DNA of 64,000 bases, from contig CAJUPT010000006.1 in assembly GCA_910588405.1 (NCBI GenBank), positions 1-64,000 of the forward strand. The letters are read 5' to 3'. This stretch comes from an uncultured Lachnospiraceae bacterium. GTDB lineage: Bacteria > Bacillota > Clostridia > Lachnospirales > Lachnospiraceae. A model generated the notes under the pieces. It ran no database searches. It worked only from the letters and a program-made list of their open reading frames with translations, and had not been told where the DNA came from. This document shows, in pieces, positions 8,088 through 16,803 of the stretch. The translations under genes were made by a program, and so were the position numbers. Numbering within the stretch: position 1 is the first letter of the stretch; each line of letters starts with the position of its first letter.

Positions 8088-9332
8088 TCATTCCAGATTC
8101 GCATGGCGCGGATACATGGTTTCGCCGGTCTCCCCGGTCAACTCCATCAATTCCAGAATAATACTGTCATATACCAGCCAGGAAAGCTGCTCGAACAAAC
8201 TGCCCATAGGCTGTATTGACGTTGCGGTATCCGCCGCCTGGTTTCCTTTTTTTGGGGTTGCTCCCGGTATCGTGATTACGATATCTGCCGCCTGCCCGAT
8301 AGCGGCTTCCGGGAAGATCGTCAGAGTGCCCACCGATGCGCCGGCCGCTTTCGCCTTATTGACATTTGCCAGCATGCCGGCCGTCGTACCTGAGCCTGAC
8401 CCCACCACCAGAAGATCGCCTTTCCCGATCGAGGGCGTAACAGGATCGCCGACAAAGTAGGTGGTCAGCCCCAGATGCATCAGCCGGTTAGCAAAGCCCC
8501 TGGCCGCAAAGCCGGAGCGCCCTGCCCCTGCCACAAAAACGCGCTTTGCTTCGGCACAGGCCTTTGCCAGCCCATAAACTTCCTCCTGCTTCACCTGCGG
8601 GCTATATTGCGACAGTTCGTTTATAATCTGTTCCAGTTTCCCGCTGCCGGGATTATTTTCTTTTATACTATCCGGGCAGCAAGAGCCCCCGCTTTCCTCG
8701 ACAGGCCGATGAATCTTTTCCGCAATATCTCTGGCCGACTTAACCGGATCTTCCGCATGGGCAATTCCCCCTCCCACAATCACGACATCCGCCCCTGCAA
8801 GCCGGTACTGCTCCACAGTATCCGCGCCGATACCGCCTGCGACGGAAACAGTGGATTGCTTCGCGTATGCTTTGATCTGCTTCAAATCCTGCAAAGGCGT
8901 CCGTCCTGCCATCTGCTGGTCAATGCCGGTGTGAACCGCGATATTGACGATTCCCGCCATTTCCAGTTCTTTTATCCTTTTTGGAAAATTGTCAACGCAG
9001 ATCATATCAGCCACAATTTGCTTCCCAAATTCTTTTGCGGTTTTCACACATTCTTTTATGGTCAGCAGATCGGTGACGGCAAGCACTGTGACATAGTCCG
9101 CTCCTGCCTCAAAGCACATCTTCGCCTCCCATTCCCCCGCATCCATAATTTTCGCGTCCGCGAGAATCTCCTTTTCCGGAAAATGCTCCCGGAACGCCCG
9201 CACCGCATGCAGCCCTTCCCTGACCAAAAACGGCGTGCCGATTTCGATAATATCGATCTGCTCCCTCACCTGCTCACAAAGCAAAAGTCCCTGTTCGATA
9301 GTGACCTCGTCCAATGCAATCTGTAATTTCAT
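8088..9332 (-). CDS. Fused 3-hexulose-6-phosphate synthase / 6-phospho-3-hexuloisomerase
   Basis: This is a 414-residue two-domain enzyme of the ribulose monophosphate route. Residues about 1-205 form the OMP-decarboxylase-like synthase domain (ALDE near the start, ADAKIMDAG, SVAGGIG, VIVGGGIA), which condenses formaldehyde with ribulose 5-phosphate. After a linker, residues about 225-414 form a SIS isomerase domain (AGAGRSGF, GSGSGTT) that yields fructose 6-phosphate. The reverse direction can supply pentose phosphate. The ATG at 9332 is chosen for its GAGAGG site. Fusion of the two steps is known in archaea and some bacteria. It stands alone here, with no other pentose or C1 gene adjacent. 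Confidence 0.9.
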   Translation of the reverse strand: MKLQIALDEVTIEQGLLLCEQVREQIDIIEIGTPFLVREGLHAVRAFREHFPEKEILADAKIMDAGEWEAKMCFEAGADYVTVLAVTDLLTIKECVKTAKEFGKQIVADMICVDNFPKRIKELEMAGIVNIAVHTGIDQQMAGRTPLQDLKQIKAYAKQSTVSVAGGIGADTVEQYRLAGADVVIVGGGIAHAEDPVKSARDIAEKIHRPVEESGGSCCPDSIKENNPGSGKLEQIINELSQYSPQVKQEEVYGLAKACAEAKRVFVAGAGRSGFAARGFANRLMHLGLTTYFVGDPVTPSIGKGDLLVVGSGSGTTAGMLANVNKAKAAGASVGTLTIFPEAAIGQAADIVITIPGATPKKGNQAADTATSIQPMGSLFEQLSWLVYDSIILELMELTGETGETMYPRHANLE

Positions 9333-9483
9333 GTAAATATCCTCTCTCAATAAAGATCTATCTATACCCGGTTACTGCTTGCCGTCAGCACTCCGCATAC
9401 AAAAGGAACCGGCCTGCTGCCGAAAACTGCTGTCGGCTGATTCGTCCGTCTGATCTCTCTGTCATATAATATCACAGCTGCAG

Positions 9484-10179
9484 TTATTTTCTGTCGCACA
9501 AAAACCTGGCTATCCCAACGTCATAAACCATAATCTTCTGCCCGAACCTTTCCCCCTCTTCTCCCGGAACTTTTCCTTCCAGAACATCTCCTGACGCATC
9601 ATACAGTTTCCCGATCATATTCGGGCTAATGGGGCATGTCCCATGAGAAGGATAGATCTCGTCAAACCGATCCATATACCCTTCCAGCCTTTTCAAACTG
9701 TGTCTGTAAGCCCGCATCTCCCTCTGAATGCCGAACATAAAAATCATCCCATCCTGCACAGGATCGCCGCCAAAAAGCCTGCGGTTTTTCACATCCAGTA
9801 CGGCAATGCTCCCCGGCGTATGCCCCGGCATATGTATGATCTCCAGCTTTCTGTCCCCGAGATCCAATACATCTTTGTCCCATACCGGAACGATATCACC
9901 GCATTGCCTTTGGGCATGATAATAGTTGACCGTTTCCGAAGGATGCATATAAACCGCCCCAAACTGCCCGTTGCTGCGGATATGGTCAGGATCGGCATGA
10001 GTATTCAACAGTTCCACCGGAAGCTCCGTTAACGTTTCCGCTATCCCCTTTGCATCCTCCGTCTGCATTCCGCTGTCGATCAGCAGCGCCTTTTCTTTTC
10101 CCGCAAGAAGAAAAAACCTCACACCGTCCTCGTTAATCGCCCAGGTGGTCGGATCAATCTGTTTTACATTCACCTGCAT
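9484..10179 (-). CDS. MBL-fold metallo-hydrolase
   Basis: The 231-residue protein has the metallo-beta-lactamase fold signatures: His-x-Asp-x-Asp-His at 61-66 (HADPDH), a metal-ligand His near 120 in MPGHTPGS, Asp near 139 in GGDPV and a late His in YPSHGT. This arrangement fits glyoxalase-II-like hydrolases; the substrate cannot be assigned. It is cytosolic with no signal peptide. AAGGAGG lies about 9 bases before the ATG. Confidence 0.88.
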   Translation of the reverse strand: MQVNVKQIDPTTWAINEDGVRFFLLAGKEKALLIDSGMQTEDAKGIAETLTELPVELLNTHADPDHIRSNGQFGAVYMHPSETVNYYHAQRQCGDIVPVWDKDVLDLGDRKLEIIHMPGHTPGSIAVLDVKNRRLFGGDPVQDGMIFMFGIQREMRAYRHSLKRLEGYMDRFDEIYPSHGTCPISPNMIGKLYDASGDVLEGKVPGEEGERFGQKIMVYDVGIARFLCDRK

Positions 10180-10206
10180 CAGCCAAACCTCCTTATTTTT
10201 ACTTCT

Positions 10207-10760
10207 TCAATCTCCAGCTTCCATTCCGATTGGAACCAATCCTGTAAGCAACCCTTTATCCTTTAGTCCTTTCATAGCCAAACGAATCCCATTATTTGAC
10301 AGTCCTATTTGTTCCGCCAGTTCCTTTTGCGTAACCAAATCATTTTCTGTTACCAATTCCAAAATTTTACGTTCTGTTTCAGACAACTTTACCGCTTTTT
10401 TTGCGCTAGTTTTTATTTTTATGCCAGTCTCCGCAATCATTTCTCCATCCATACCGCCGCCCAGTTTCGTATCAAAGAAATATTTTTCATTTAGCGGAAC
10501 TTTAATCCGGAACACATCACCTTCCTGAAACTCCAGATCCTATCCGGAATAAAATTTACCATATTTAAGGATACTGTACCATCATCCTCTACGCCCATAA
10601 ACAGGTCTCCCCAAAACGATTCAAAAAGGAACAGATACTTTCATACACATCATGCCCAATCCCATTCCCGCAGCGTTTAAATTCCACCGCAACCGTTTCT
10701 CCAACAGCAAGCACAGCTTCAAATGCATTTAAATCCTTCCCGATTTTCTCCCATCGTTTT
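10207..10760 (-). pseudogene. Decayed AlbA_2 (Schlafen-type) ATP-binding regulator
   Basis: Reading the minus strand from about 10760 gives an AlbA_2-like start (VEFKRCGNGIG, then YESICSFLNRFG) that shifts frame before LFMGVEDDGTVS. A large part of the middle is missing. The last 102 residues reopen as a frame with DVFRIKVPL and a C-terminal winged helix (LVTQKELAEQIGLSNNGI), the usual end of this family. No start codon or full-length frame remains. It follows the YjbR stop codon directly. Confidence 0.72.
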
Positions 10761-10763
10761 AAA

Positions 10764-11156
10764 TCACTTTTTTATATCGCTGTTCTTTCGCTGACTCTTT
10801 TTAGAAGCCGTAGCCGCAAAACTGATATCGATCAGTTCAAAAATTTTCTTCTCCGCAACCGTCCCGTCCAAAAGCACGGAAATCCAATGTTGCTTGTTCA
10901 TATGATATGCCGGCATAATCCCGTCCTGCTGGGTCAGCATTTCCCGAAGAAACATATCGTCCACTTTCAAGTTCATCACATCCACGTACCCCTCACCGGA
11001 AAGCCCCAGCTTATCCTTACGTACTCCCATGACAAGGGCAAACCATTTACGGTTATCGCTGTGACGGAACACGGCGTTATCATCGTATTTCATCCACGGA
11101 TAATCCGGCGAAACATTATATTTCTTTTTTATGTAGCCAAAAACAAAATCTCTCAT
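10764..11156 (-). CDS. MmcQ/YjbR family protein
   Basis: The 130-residue protein matches the YjbR fold (CyaY-like, double-wing) with WFALVMGV, a D-V-M-N-L-K strand and the C-terminal MNKQHWISV segment typical of the family. Members are small and cytosolic, possibly DNA-binding, with no settled function. The last dozen residues are basic and may be an ill-conserved tail. The start is preceded by AAGGTGG. The deformylase gene lies 56 bases upstream on the same strand, so they may be co-transcribed. Confidence 0.85.
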   Translation of the reverse strand: MRDFVFGYIKKKYNVSPDYPWMKYDDNAVFRHSDNRKWFALVMGVRKDKLGLSGEGYVDVMNLKVDDMFLREMLTQQDGIMPAYHMNKQHWISVLLDGTVAEKKIFELIDISFAATASKKSQRKNSDIKK

Positions 11157-11212
11157 TCTATTCCACCTTCACGGCAGCCGACAAATGTCCCTGTATATAT
11201 AAAGCGCTCCTA

Positions 11213-11623
11213 TCAGATAACAATCCCTTCCAGATGGTCGCACTCATGCTGGATAATCTGGGCAATATATCCTTCATACGCCTGCGTATGCTTCTGAAAG
11301 GACTCATCCTGATACCGTACTTTGATCTTCCCGAACCGTGTGGTTTTCCTCACTCCGGTCAGGGAAAGACAGCTTTCCTCTGCCTCATAGGGCTGTGACT
11401 TCTGAATAATAACCGGATTGATCATCACAAGATCCGCAAATCCCAGGGAAACAATGATAATCCTTTTCTTACTCCCTATCATATTCGCCGCCATGCCCAC
11501 ACAAGCCTCCCTGTGCGCCGCCAGCGTATCCCGCAGGTCAGCGATTACCTGCCTGTCTTTCTCCGTCGCCTCCTCAGACTTCTGGCCAAGAAACAGGATA
11601 TCCTTCATAATCGGTCGAACCAT
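11213..11623 (-). CDS. Peptide deformylase variant
   Basis: The 136-residue product has the three deformylase motifs: GMAANMIG at 43-50, ESCLS at 83-87 with metal ligand Cys85, and HECDH at 126-130 with both His ligands and the catalytic Glu. The motif-1 glutamine normally at position 48 is methionine, and the usual EGCLS Gly is Ser. It is also short for a housekeeping enzyme. It would remove formyl groups from new peptides if active, but the missing Gln leaves that uncertain. ATG 11623 has GGAG upstream; the longer frame to 11722 has no family similarity there. Confidence 0.82.
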   Translation of the reverse strand: MVRPIMKDILFLGQKSEEATEKDRQVIADLRDTLAAHREACVGMAANMIGSKKRIIIVSLGFADLVMINPVIIQKSQPYEAEESCLSLTGVRKTTRFGKIKVRYQDESFQKHTQAYEGYIAQIIQHECDHLEGIVI

Positions 11624-11807
11624 AACGCCTCCATCTTTTCTCAACGTGCCTTTAAAGCGTGTTCTGCCTGAAAAATATATTCTATATAAAGTATATTCTG
11701 TTATCAGGGTAAAGACAAGCACTTTATGATAAACCGGTATTCATTAACCAGGATAGATAACATCAGCAGAAGCAGGGTATCGACAATCGGCATGGAACAG
11801 GTTTTAA

Positions 11808-11932
11808 AGCTAAATACCCCATAGCAAGCTACGGGGCATCAAGTTTGATGCACAGCAGAGCTACGGGGTATTTGACCCTTATGGCAGTCGCCAAATATCC
11901 GTGCAGGCATGGTTATTTAGCGACTGCCCGCC
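11808..11932. repeat. Intergenic palindromic cluster
   Basis: AAATACCCC near 11812-11820 pairs with GGGGTATTT near 11865-11873, GCATCAA-GTTTGATGC forms a small hairpin between them, and GGCAGTCGCCAAATA (11883-11897) pairs with TATTTAGCGACTGCC (11914-11928) with one mismatch. GCTACGGGG occurs twice directly. No reading frame is convincing. It fills most of the 408-bp gap between the UroD-like gene's stop and the deformylase start and looks like a dispersed REP-type element. Confidence 0.55.
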
Positions 11933-12031
11933 GGAATAAATATAAAAACGGTACAGGCTACCAATCAGATTGTTTTCGTTGTATAATAAGACTGACGTAC
12001 AGGACCACATACTTTAATACTGGCTTATGTT

Positions 12032-13006
12032 TCAAAAATATTGTACCCTGGAATACCAATATTCATCCAGAGGCCGATATCTGGGATCGCCGACCGCTGT
12101 TCCATTTCCCCTTTCATTCATCAGACAGGCAAATAAAATAAAATTTTTATAAGGTACATAAGTATCAATACATCTTTGCACCTCCTCAAGTATCTCCGGC
12201 ATGTCCGCATCAACCAATGCGGCAGCGCCCGAACCATTAAATCCGCCTTCGACAATCAGTTTTTTTCCATATTCTTTCTGTATGGCAGTCAAATCGTTCA
12301 TATGCTGAGCCGAACTCCAAATCCGTACCCCCATCTCCACATAATCAGGTACAATCGATTCGCATTTACCGCACGTATGCTGACAGACTACAGCCCCACT
12401 CTCTTTGATAGCGTCTAAAATCCGTTTTTGATGGGGTTTGATCAATTCTCTGTAACAAGAAGGTGACATAAAAAGATTTCTTGCATTTGCGTAATCATCG
12501 CAATATGTAATCACATCCGGATGATAAGCCTCAACAATTTTCTTCAACGTCTGAATCTTGTGATCCGCAACAGCCCCAAAAAACTCATAACACTCATCCG
12601 GATCCTCCGCCATCGCAATCAACGCATTTTCAAACCCCATACAGGATGTGATCCGGTCAAATATTCCGGTTCCCCACATCACATTTACCACCTTTTTTGA
12701 TCGGTCTACATCTCTCAGTTCCAGTTCTCCCCAAAACTTTGTGTCAATAGTATCAGTATCCATAAAAGTCATTTTATTTTTCCATTCTGATATTTCTTCA
12801 AAGAGACATTGACCCGGAGCCGGAATAGCCCCTTCCGCACCGGCGATCCATCTAACACCATAGGAATCAAAGCCGCTTGAATCTCTTCTGGCTTTATCCA
12901 CAAAGGCCGGAATCCCTCCGCATACATGATAAAGCTGTGTATATTCCGGCGCATACTGTGGTTTCCCATCCAACAATGCATAAAAATTTTCTTTTTCGTT
13001 CATCAT
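12032..13006 (-). CDS. UroD/MtaA-like protein (putative zinc methyltransferase)
   Basis: This 324-residue TIM-barrel protein belongs to the uroporphyrinogen decarboxylase superfamily. It has the His-x-Cys-Gly motif (QHTCGKC) and a late Cys (LFACLMNERG), the zinc-ligand pattern of MtaA/CmuA-type methyltransferases rather than of haem-pathway UroD. Such enzymes move methyl groups between corrinoid proteins and thiols, but no corrinoid protein gene is in the window, so the substrate is unknown. ATG 13006 follows GGAAGATGGAAAT; the longer frame would overlap the MFS gene. It lies 52 bases after the MFS gene and is probably co-transcribed with it. A truncated paralogue is at 16161-16703. Confidence 0.82.
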   Translation of the reverse strand: MMNEKENFYALLDGKPQYAPEYTQLYHVCGGIPAFVDKARRDSSGFDSYGVRWIAGAEGAIPAPGQCLFEEISEWKNKMTFMDTDTIDTKFWGELELRDVDRSKKVVNVMWGTGIFDRITSCMGFENALIAMAEDPDECYEFFGAVADHKIQTLKKIVEAYHPDVITYCDDYANARNLFMSPSCYRELIKPHQKRILDAIKESGAVVCQHTCGKCESIVPDYVEMGVRIWSSAQHMNDLTAIQKEYGKKLIVEGGFNGSGAAALVDADMPEILEEVQRCIDTYVPYKNFILFACLMNERGNGTAVGDPRYRPLDEYWYSRVQYF

Positions 13007-13058
13007 ATTTCCATCTTCCTTTCTTCTTTTTATTCTTATTAACTTATTGATTTTAAAT

Positions 13059-14306
13059 TCATTCTTTGATATCTTCTTTTTCAGGTTTTTTTGCAATCAC
13101 CGCCAATAGCATCGCAGCCACGCCTAAAACCGTAAATAAAAGATATGCCACCCGATAAGATCCTGTCCTGTCATAAATCATACCAGCCAGCGGGCCTCCC
13201 AACATTCCGCCCAACATCATGGCAGTCATAATATAACCATTCAAGGTTCCAAAAGCCTTTGTTCCAAAATTATAGGAAACAAACTTTGCCATCAGGATAA
13301 AACCAGCTCCGTTTCCAATTGCGTAGGCTACACCAAAAATGTACAGCGGCATATTTCCGGAAGCTTGTGTCAGCGTACTAAGATAAAAAATGGTTCCGCT
13401 GAAAATTATGCTGCTTGTAATCCAGCACCCTCTATGATTAAACATATCCGCCAGCCTTCCCCAGGCTATCCTCGAAAAAATTCCAAAAAACCCATATACA
13501 GAAGCTGCCGTTGCCGCAAGAATAGCGGTATAACCGATGCTCTGAAAATGCGCGATATAAGTTTGCATAACACCCAGACTTGCCATCGTATTGAACGCAA
13601 AGCCAATGAGAATAAGCCAAAACGCAGACGTTTTTAAAGCCTCGGACGCCGTAAAACCAGTCAATACAATATTGGGTTTGTTTTCTGCGTTCTCATGTCG
13701 GGTTCCGTCCGGATACTGCCCCATATCCTCCGGTTTCTCCCGCACAAAAACCGCAAGCAATACCGCCGCTGCTGCCATAATGACTGCCATCATACGATAG
13801 GCTCCCGCATAGCCGGCTGTCTGAATTCTTCCCGCAATCACCGTAGCCAGCAACAATGTAAATGTGCTTTGTCCGGCTGCGCAGATTCCGGTAACAGTTC
13901 CCCTGTATTTCCGAAACCAGGTGGCTGCCATCTTATTAATAAAAATGGTACCTGTTCCGGAAGCTGCAAATCCGGTTATAAAATAGCTGATATAAAACAA
14001 AGGCATTGTTTTGGCCATGCTGAGAAGGAGGAAACCAACCGCGATCAAAACTGCGCCTCCGGTACCGGTAAATCTCAATCCCTTCTGATCCAGCAGTCTT
14101 CCTCCCAAAGTCGCTCCAAAAACACCTCCCAGCGAATTTGTAGTGGCACAAAGCAGGAAAGCTGTCGATGTCACACCCAGTTTCTCAACCACTGGCGCAA
14201 CAAACAGTGAAAGGCTGCTGATCCCCAGATAATTAACCAGACCCATACAGATAAAGGTAATTACCATCATAACCCATCCATAAAAAGAATTTCTTTTCAT
14301 CTTCAT
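13059..14306 (-). CDS. MFS transporter (OFA/monocarboxylate-like)
   Basis: A 415-residue membrane protein with about 12 hydrophobic segments and the MFS loop signature (GGRLLDQKGLR after helix 2; GRLADMFNHRG between helices 8 and 9). Overall style fits the oxalate/formate antiporter or monocarboxylate branch. The substrate is presumably linked to the downstream UroD-like protein. ATG 14306 is chosen because GGGAGG lies 5 bases upstream; the apparent earlier ATG lies within that site. It diverges from the PucR-type gene, its likely regulator. Confidence 0.85.
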   Translation of the reverse strand: MKMKRNSFYGWVMMVITFICMGLVNYLGISSLSLFVAPVVEKLGVTSTAFLLCATTNSLGGVFGATLGGRLLDQKGLRFTGTGGAVLIAVGFLLLSMAKTMPLFYISYFITGFAASGTGTIFINKMAATWFRKYRGTVTGICAAGQSTFTLLLATVIAGRIQTAGYAGAYRMMAVIMAAAAVLLAVFVREKPEDMGQYPDGTRHENAENKPNIVLTGFTASEALKTSAFWLILIGFAFNTMASLGVMQTYIAHFQSIGYTAILAATAASVYGFFGIFSRIAWGRLADMFNHRGCWITSSIIFSGTIFYLSTLTQASGNMPLYIFGVAYAIGNGAGFILMAKFVSYNFGTKAFGTLNGYIMTAMMLGGMLGGPLAGMIYDRTGSYRVAYLLFTVLGVAAMLLAVIAKKPEKEDIKE

Positions 14307-14433
14307 ATACCTCCCCAAATGACAGTTGGTTCATTTGCTTTTATATTTTCCACTGTACGCACCGTATAATTATTATAGCAATCCGCCGGTAATCATAGGA
14401 GCCGCAATTATTTGATATTTCCATTTTAAAATA

Positions 14434-14475
14434 CTACAACTTGTAGGTAGTTTTTATTAAAGAATATGTTATAAT
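14434..14475 (+). promoter_or_regulatory. Operator-like palindrome and -10 box for the PucR-type gene
   Basis: CTACAA-C-TTGTAG at 14434-14446 is a perfect 13-bp inverted repeat in the divergent intergenic region. A consensus TATAAT follows at 14470-14475, about 39 bases before the ATG at 14514. No good -35 box is seen at standard spacing, which fits an activated or regulated promoter. An ATTATA at 14372-14377 could be the -10 for the MFS gene on the other strand. Confidence 0.45.
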
Positions 14476-14513
14476 TTCAGAAGTAAAATATTGCTAGAAT
14501 GAGGAGCAGCGAC

Positions 14514-16043
14514 ATGATCTTTTCAGTAACATCAAGTATATTCTACAAAAAAATAGAAGAATTTACGCAGGTACGGAAAATACAGAAAACTTTCAATGAC
14601 GGACCTATCATCAACACACAGATATGGAACCATGATACCATAGTCAGTCCCAATATGATGTATATAATTCTTGAGAAAGATTTGGAAATAAATTTTAAAT
14701 ATTTCAAAGATAATCTCATCGTCTGCGCAGGAAATTATGACAATGGACAATGCCCTCCTGTTTTTGGCTGCGACCTGATAATATGTCCCCAGCTGACAGA
14801 TCTCTCCGCACTGGTCAATATTATTTTCACCATCCAGAATCAGTTCAGATCCTGGAAAAATACGGTTAATGATATCTATCTGACCACTAACAGCTTCTTC
14901 GAAGTATTTAAGGCCAGCCGCGAATTATTCAACATGGATTTTTTTCTGATGACAACAGATTATGATATTTTGGCCGTTTCAGAGTATTTCTATGGACGCA
15001 AAAAAAACACACGGACAAACGCTCAGATTTTTCTTCGAAATATTAAAAATGATGAAGATCATGAATTTTCAGAACATTTCCATGACACACAGCTTTATGA
15101 AATTAATACGGAGGATGCTTTATACAAAATATATGCCTATAACATTTTTGACCATAACACACACAAAGCCACTTTACTGTTTAAAACTTCTGCCAAAGAA
15201 TACAATTCCGGAGATATCCAGTTAATGTCTTATATGGGACACACTTGCATGGAGCACTACGCAAAATGCTTTTCCATGCAGACACACACAATTGTCGAGG
15301 ACCGCCTGGTCGATGCCCTGTGCAAAACAGCCGGTAACCAGAACCTTCCTCCTGACGAATTTACAGATATCTTAAATGCTCATGACTGGTTTCATTATCA
15401 TCAGTATCAAATATATATATTTACCTTTTTAGAGCAGAAAAGAGTTGGCTTTTCATCAAAATACGCATGTATACAGATCGAGCATTTTCTCCCGGTCAGT
15501 ATTGCGTTTCCCATGGAAGATTACATTTATTGTGTACAGAATATTACTCTGGGCGGACAGACAAACACAAAAAACGATCTTCCTTACTTTTTAAGAGACA
15601 ACCTTTGCAAAGTGGGCATCAGCAACATATTTCACGGCATGAATAACAGCAGTGTTTACTTTAAACAGGCTCATATGGCTTATCTGATCGGTTCTGCCAA
15701 AGAGCCTACTTTCTGGTATTATAGATTTTCTGCTTTTGCCTTTGACTATTTGCTTTACCAATGCCGCAAGGAATATCCCACCGATCAAATCTGCCATCCC
15801 GCATTACGACAGCTAATGGAACATGACACACAAAAACACACGGATTATTATCATACCTTAAGGTTATTTTTGCGGAACAATATGAATGCCTCCAAAACTG
15901 CCGGTGATTTATACATTCACCGCTCTACATTTTTGCAGAGATTTGCGCAGATCAAAAAAATAACTCACATTGATCTTGAGGATGAAACAGAAAAAATATA
16001 TCTTCAGCTTTCTTTTTTATTAACAGAAAAGTCGCCGCAGTGA
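14514..16043 (+). CDS. PucR/CdaR-type transcriptional regulator
   Basis: The 509-residue cytosolic protein has no clear known domain in the first 400 residues. It ends with the PucR C-terminal helix-turn-helix: LRLFLRNNMNASKTA, then LYIHRSTFLQRFAQI and a final Leu-rich helix. These regulators usually activate purine, sugar-acid or aromatic catabolic genes in response to the substrate. Start 14514 is preferred because GAGGAG lies 8 bases upstream and overlaps the earlier ATG at 14499. The divergent MFS/UroD-like pair is the obvious target. Codon use is AT-richer than in the flanking genes. Confidence 0.8.
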   Translation: MIFSVTSSIFYKKIEEFTQVRKIQKTFNDGPIINTQIWNHDTIVSPNMMYIILEKDLEINFKYFKDNLIVCAGNYDNGQCPPVFGCDLIICPQLTDLSALVNIIFTIQNQFRSWKNTVNDIYLTTNSFFEVFKASRELFNMDFFLMTTDYDILAVSEYFYGRKKNTRTNAQIFLRNIKNDEDHEFSEHFHDTQLYEINTEDALYKIYAYNIFDHNTHKATLLFKTSAKEYNSGDIQLMSYMGHTCMEHYAKCFSMQTHTIVEDRLVDALCKTAGNQNLPPDEFTDILNAHDWFHYHQYQIYIFTFLEQKRVGFSSKYACIQIEHFLPVSIAFPMEDYIYCVQNITLGGQTNTKNDLPYFLRDNLCKVGISNIFHGMNNSSVYFKQAHMAYLIGSAKEPTFWYYRFSAFAFDYLLYQCRKEYPTDQICHPALRQLMEHDTQKHTDYYHTLRLFLRNNMNASKTAGDLYIHRSTFLQRFAQIKKITHIDLEDETEKIYLQLSFLLTEKSPQ

Positions 16044-16084
16044 TCCAGGAAAACAGATTGTCTGTGAAGCGGATATTTAAAAAA

Positions 16085-16131
16085 ACAGATTGCAGGCTGT
16101 TTATCCCAAAATAACACAGCCCGCAATCCGG
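16085..16131 (-). terminator. Terminator shared by two convergent units
   Basis: GATTGCAGGCTGT (near 16090-16102) pairs with ACAGCCCGCAATC (near 16117-16129), with one mismatched pair. On the minus strand it is followed by seven T. It lies just past the stop of the truncated UroD-like gene and also after the PucR-type gene on the other strand. Confidence 0.72.
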
Positions 16132-16160
16132 CGCATATCCTTATATCCTTATATCCTTAT

Positions 16161-16703
16161 TTACAAATATGCATGTTCTTTCCAAAATTCAATCAGCGGT
16201 GCAAACCGGTCATCCCCCACGATTGAACCATTTCCTCTTTCGTTCATAATGCAGGGATATAAAATGAAATTTCCTGTTTTGGCGTATGCGTCAAGGCAGC
16301 GCTGTGCCTCCGTCAATATTTCTTCTACCGTAGCATCAATACATCCTGCTCTTCCAGAAGAATTGAATCCACCTTCTATTAATAATTTCTTTCCATACTT
16401 TTTCTGAATTCCAGTCAGATCATTCATATACTGCGCAGAACTCCAGATCTGAATCCCCATTTCAACATAGTCATCTATAATGCCCTCGCACCTTCCGCAG
16501 GTATGCTGAATACAGACTACATTCCTGGATACGATCACATCTATAATTCTTTTATGATGCAGCTTTAAAACTTTCCTGTATACGGAGGGAGACATAAATA
16601 GATTCTGCGCGGCAGCCAAATCATCACAATAAGTGATCGCATCCGGTTTGTAAGCGTCAATCATGCGGTTTACTGTATTAAACTGTCAATATTCATAACA
16701 CCC
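16161..16703 (-). pseudogene. 5'-truncated UroD/MtaA-like gene
   Basis: The 167-residue open part matches the C-terminal half of the protein at 12032-13006 nearly throughout (ITYCDD, NLFMSPS, QHTCGRCEG, EGGFN, MNERGNG). Upstream of the first ATG the match continues as CYEY and then meets a stop codon, with several codons deleted and the N-terminal half absent. There is no good ribosome site. It is therefore a remnant. Its broken 5' end lies next to the SWIM operon's last gene, marking a rearrangement point. Confidence 0.78.
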
Positions 16704-16710
16704 CTCAATT

Positions 16711-16803
16711 TTATATTCCGGCCTCCACAAACAGCAGGACGGCTTTTGCCAGAATAGACGGTTCCATTTTCTTTGCCACCCCGACAAGTATCTCACACAA
16801 CAT
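16711..16803 (-). CDS. Possible 30-residue ORF coupled to the SWIM gene
   Basis: The SWIM gene's stop and this ORF's ATG overlap as TGATG, the classic translational-coupling arrangement. The product (MLCEILVGVAKKMEPS start) is helical and then stops at TAA, just before the truncated UroD-like fragment. It may be a real small protein, or the surviving start of a larger gene lost in the rearrangement. No family is recognised. Confidence 0.35.
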   Translation of the reverse strand: MLCEILVGVAKKMEPSILAKAVLLFVEAGI

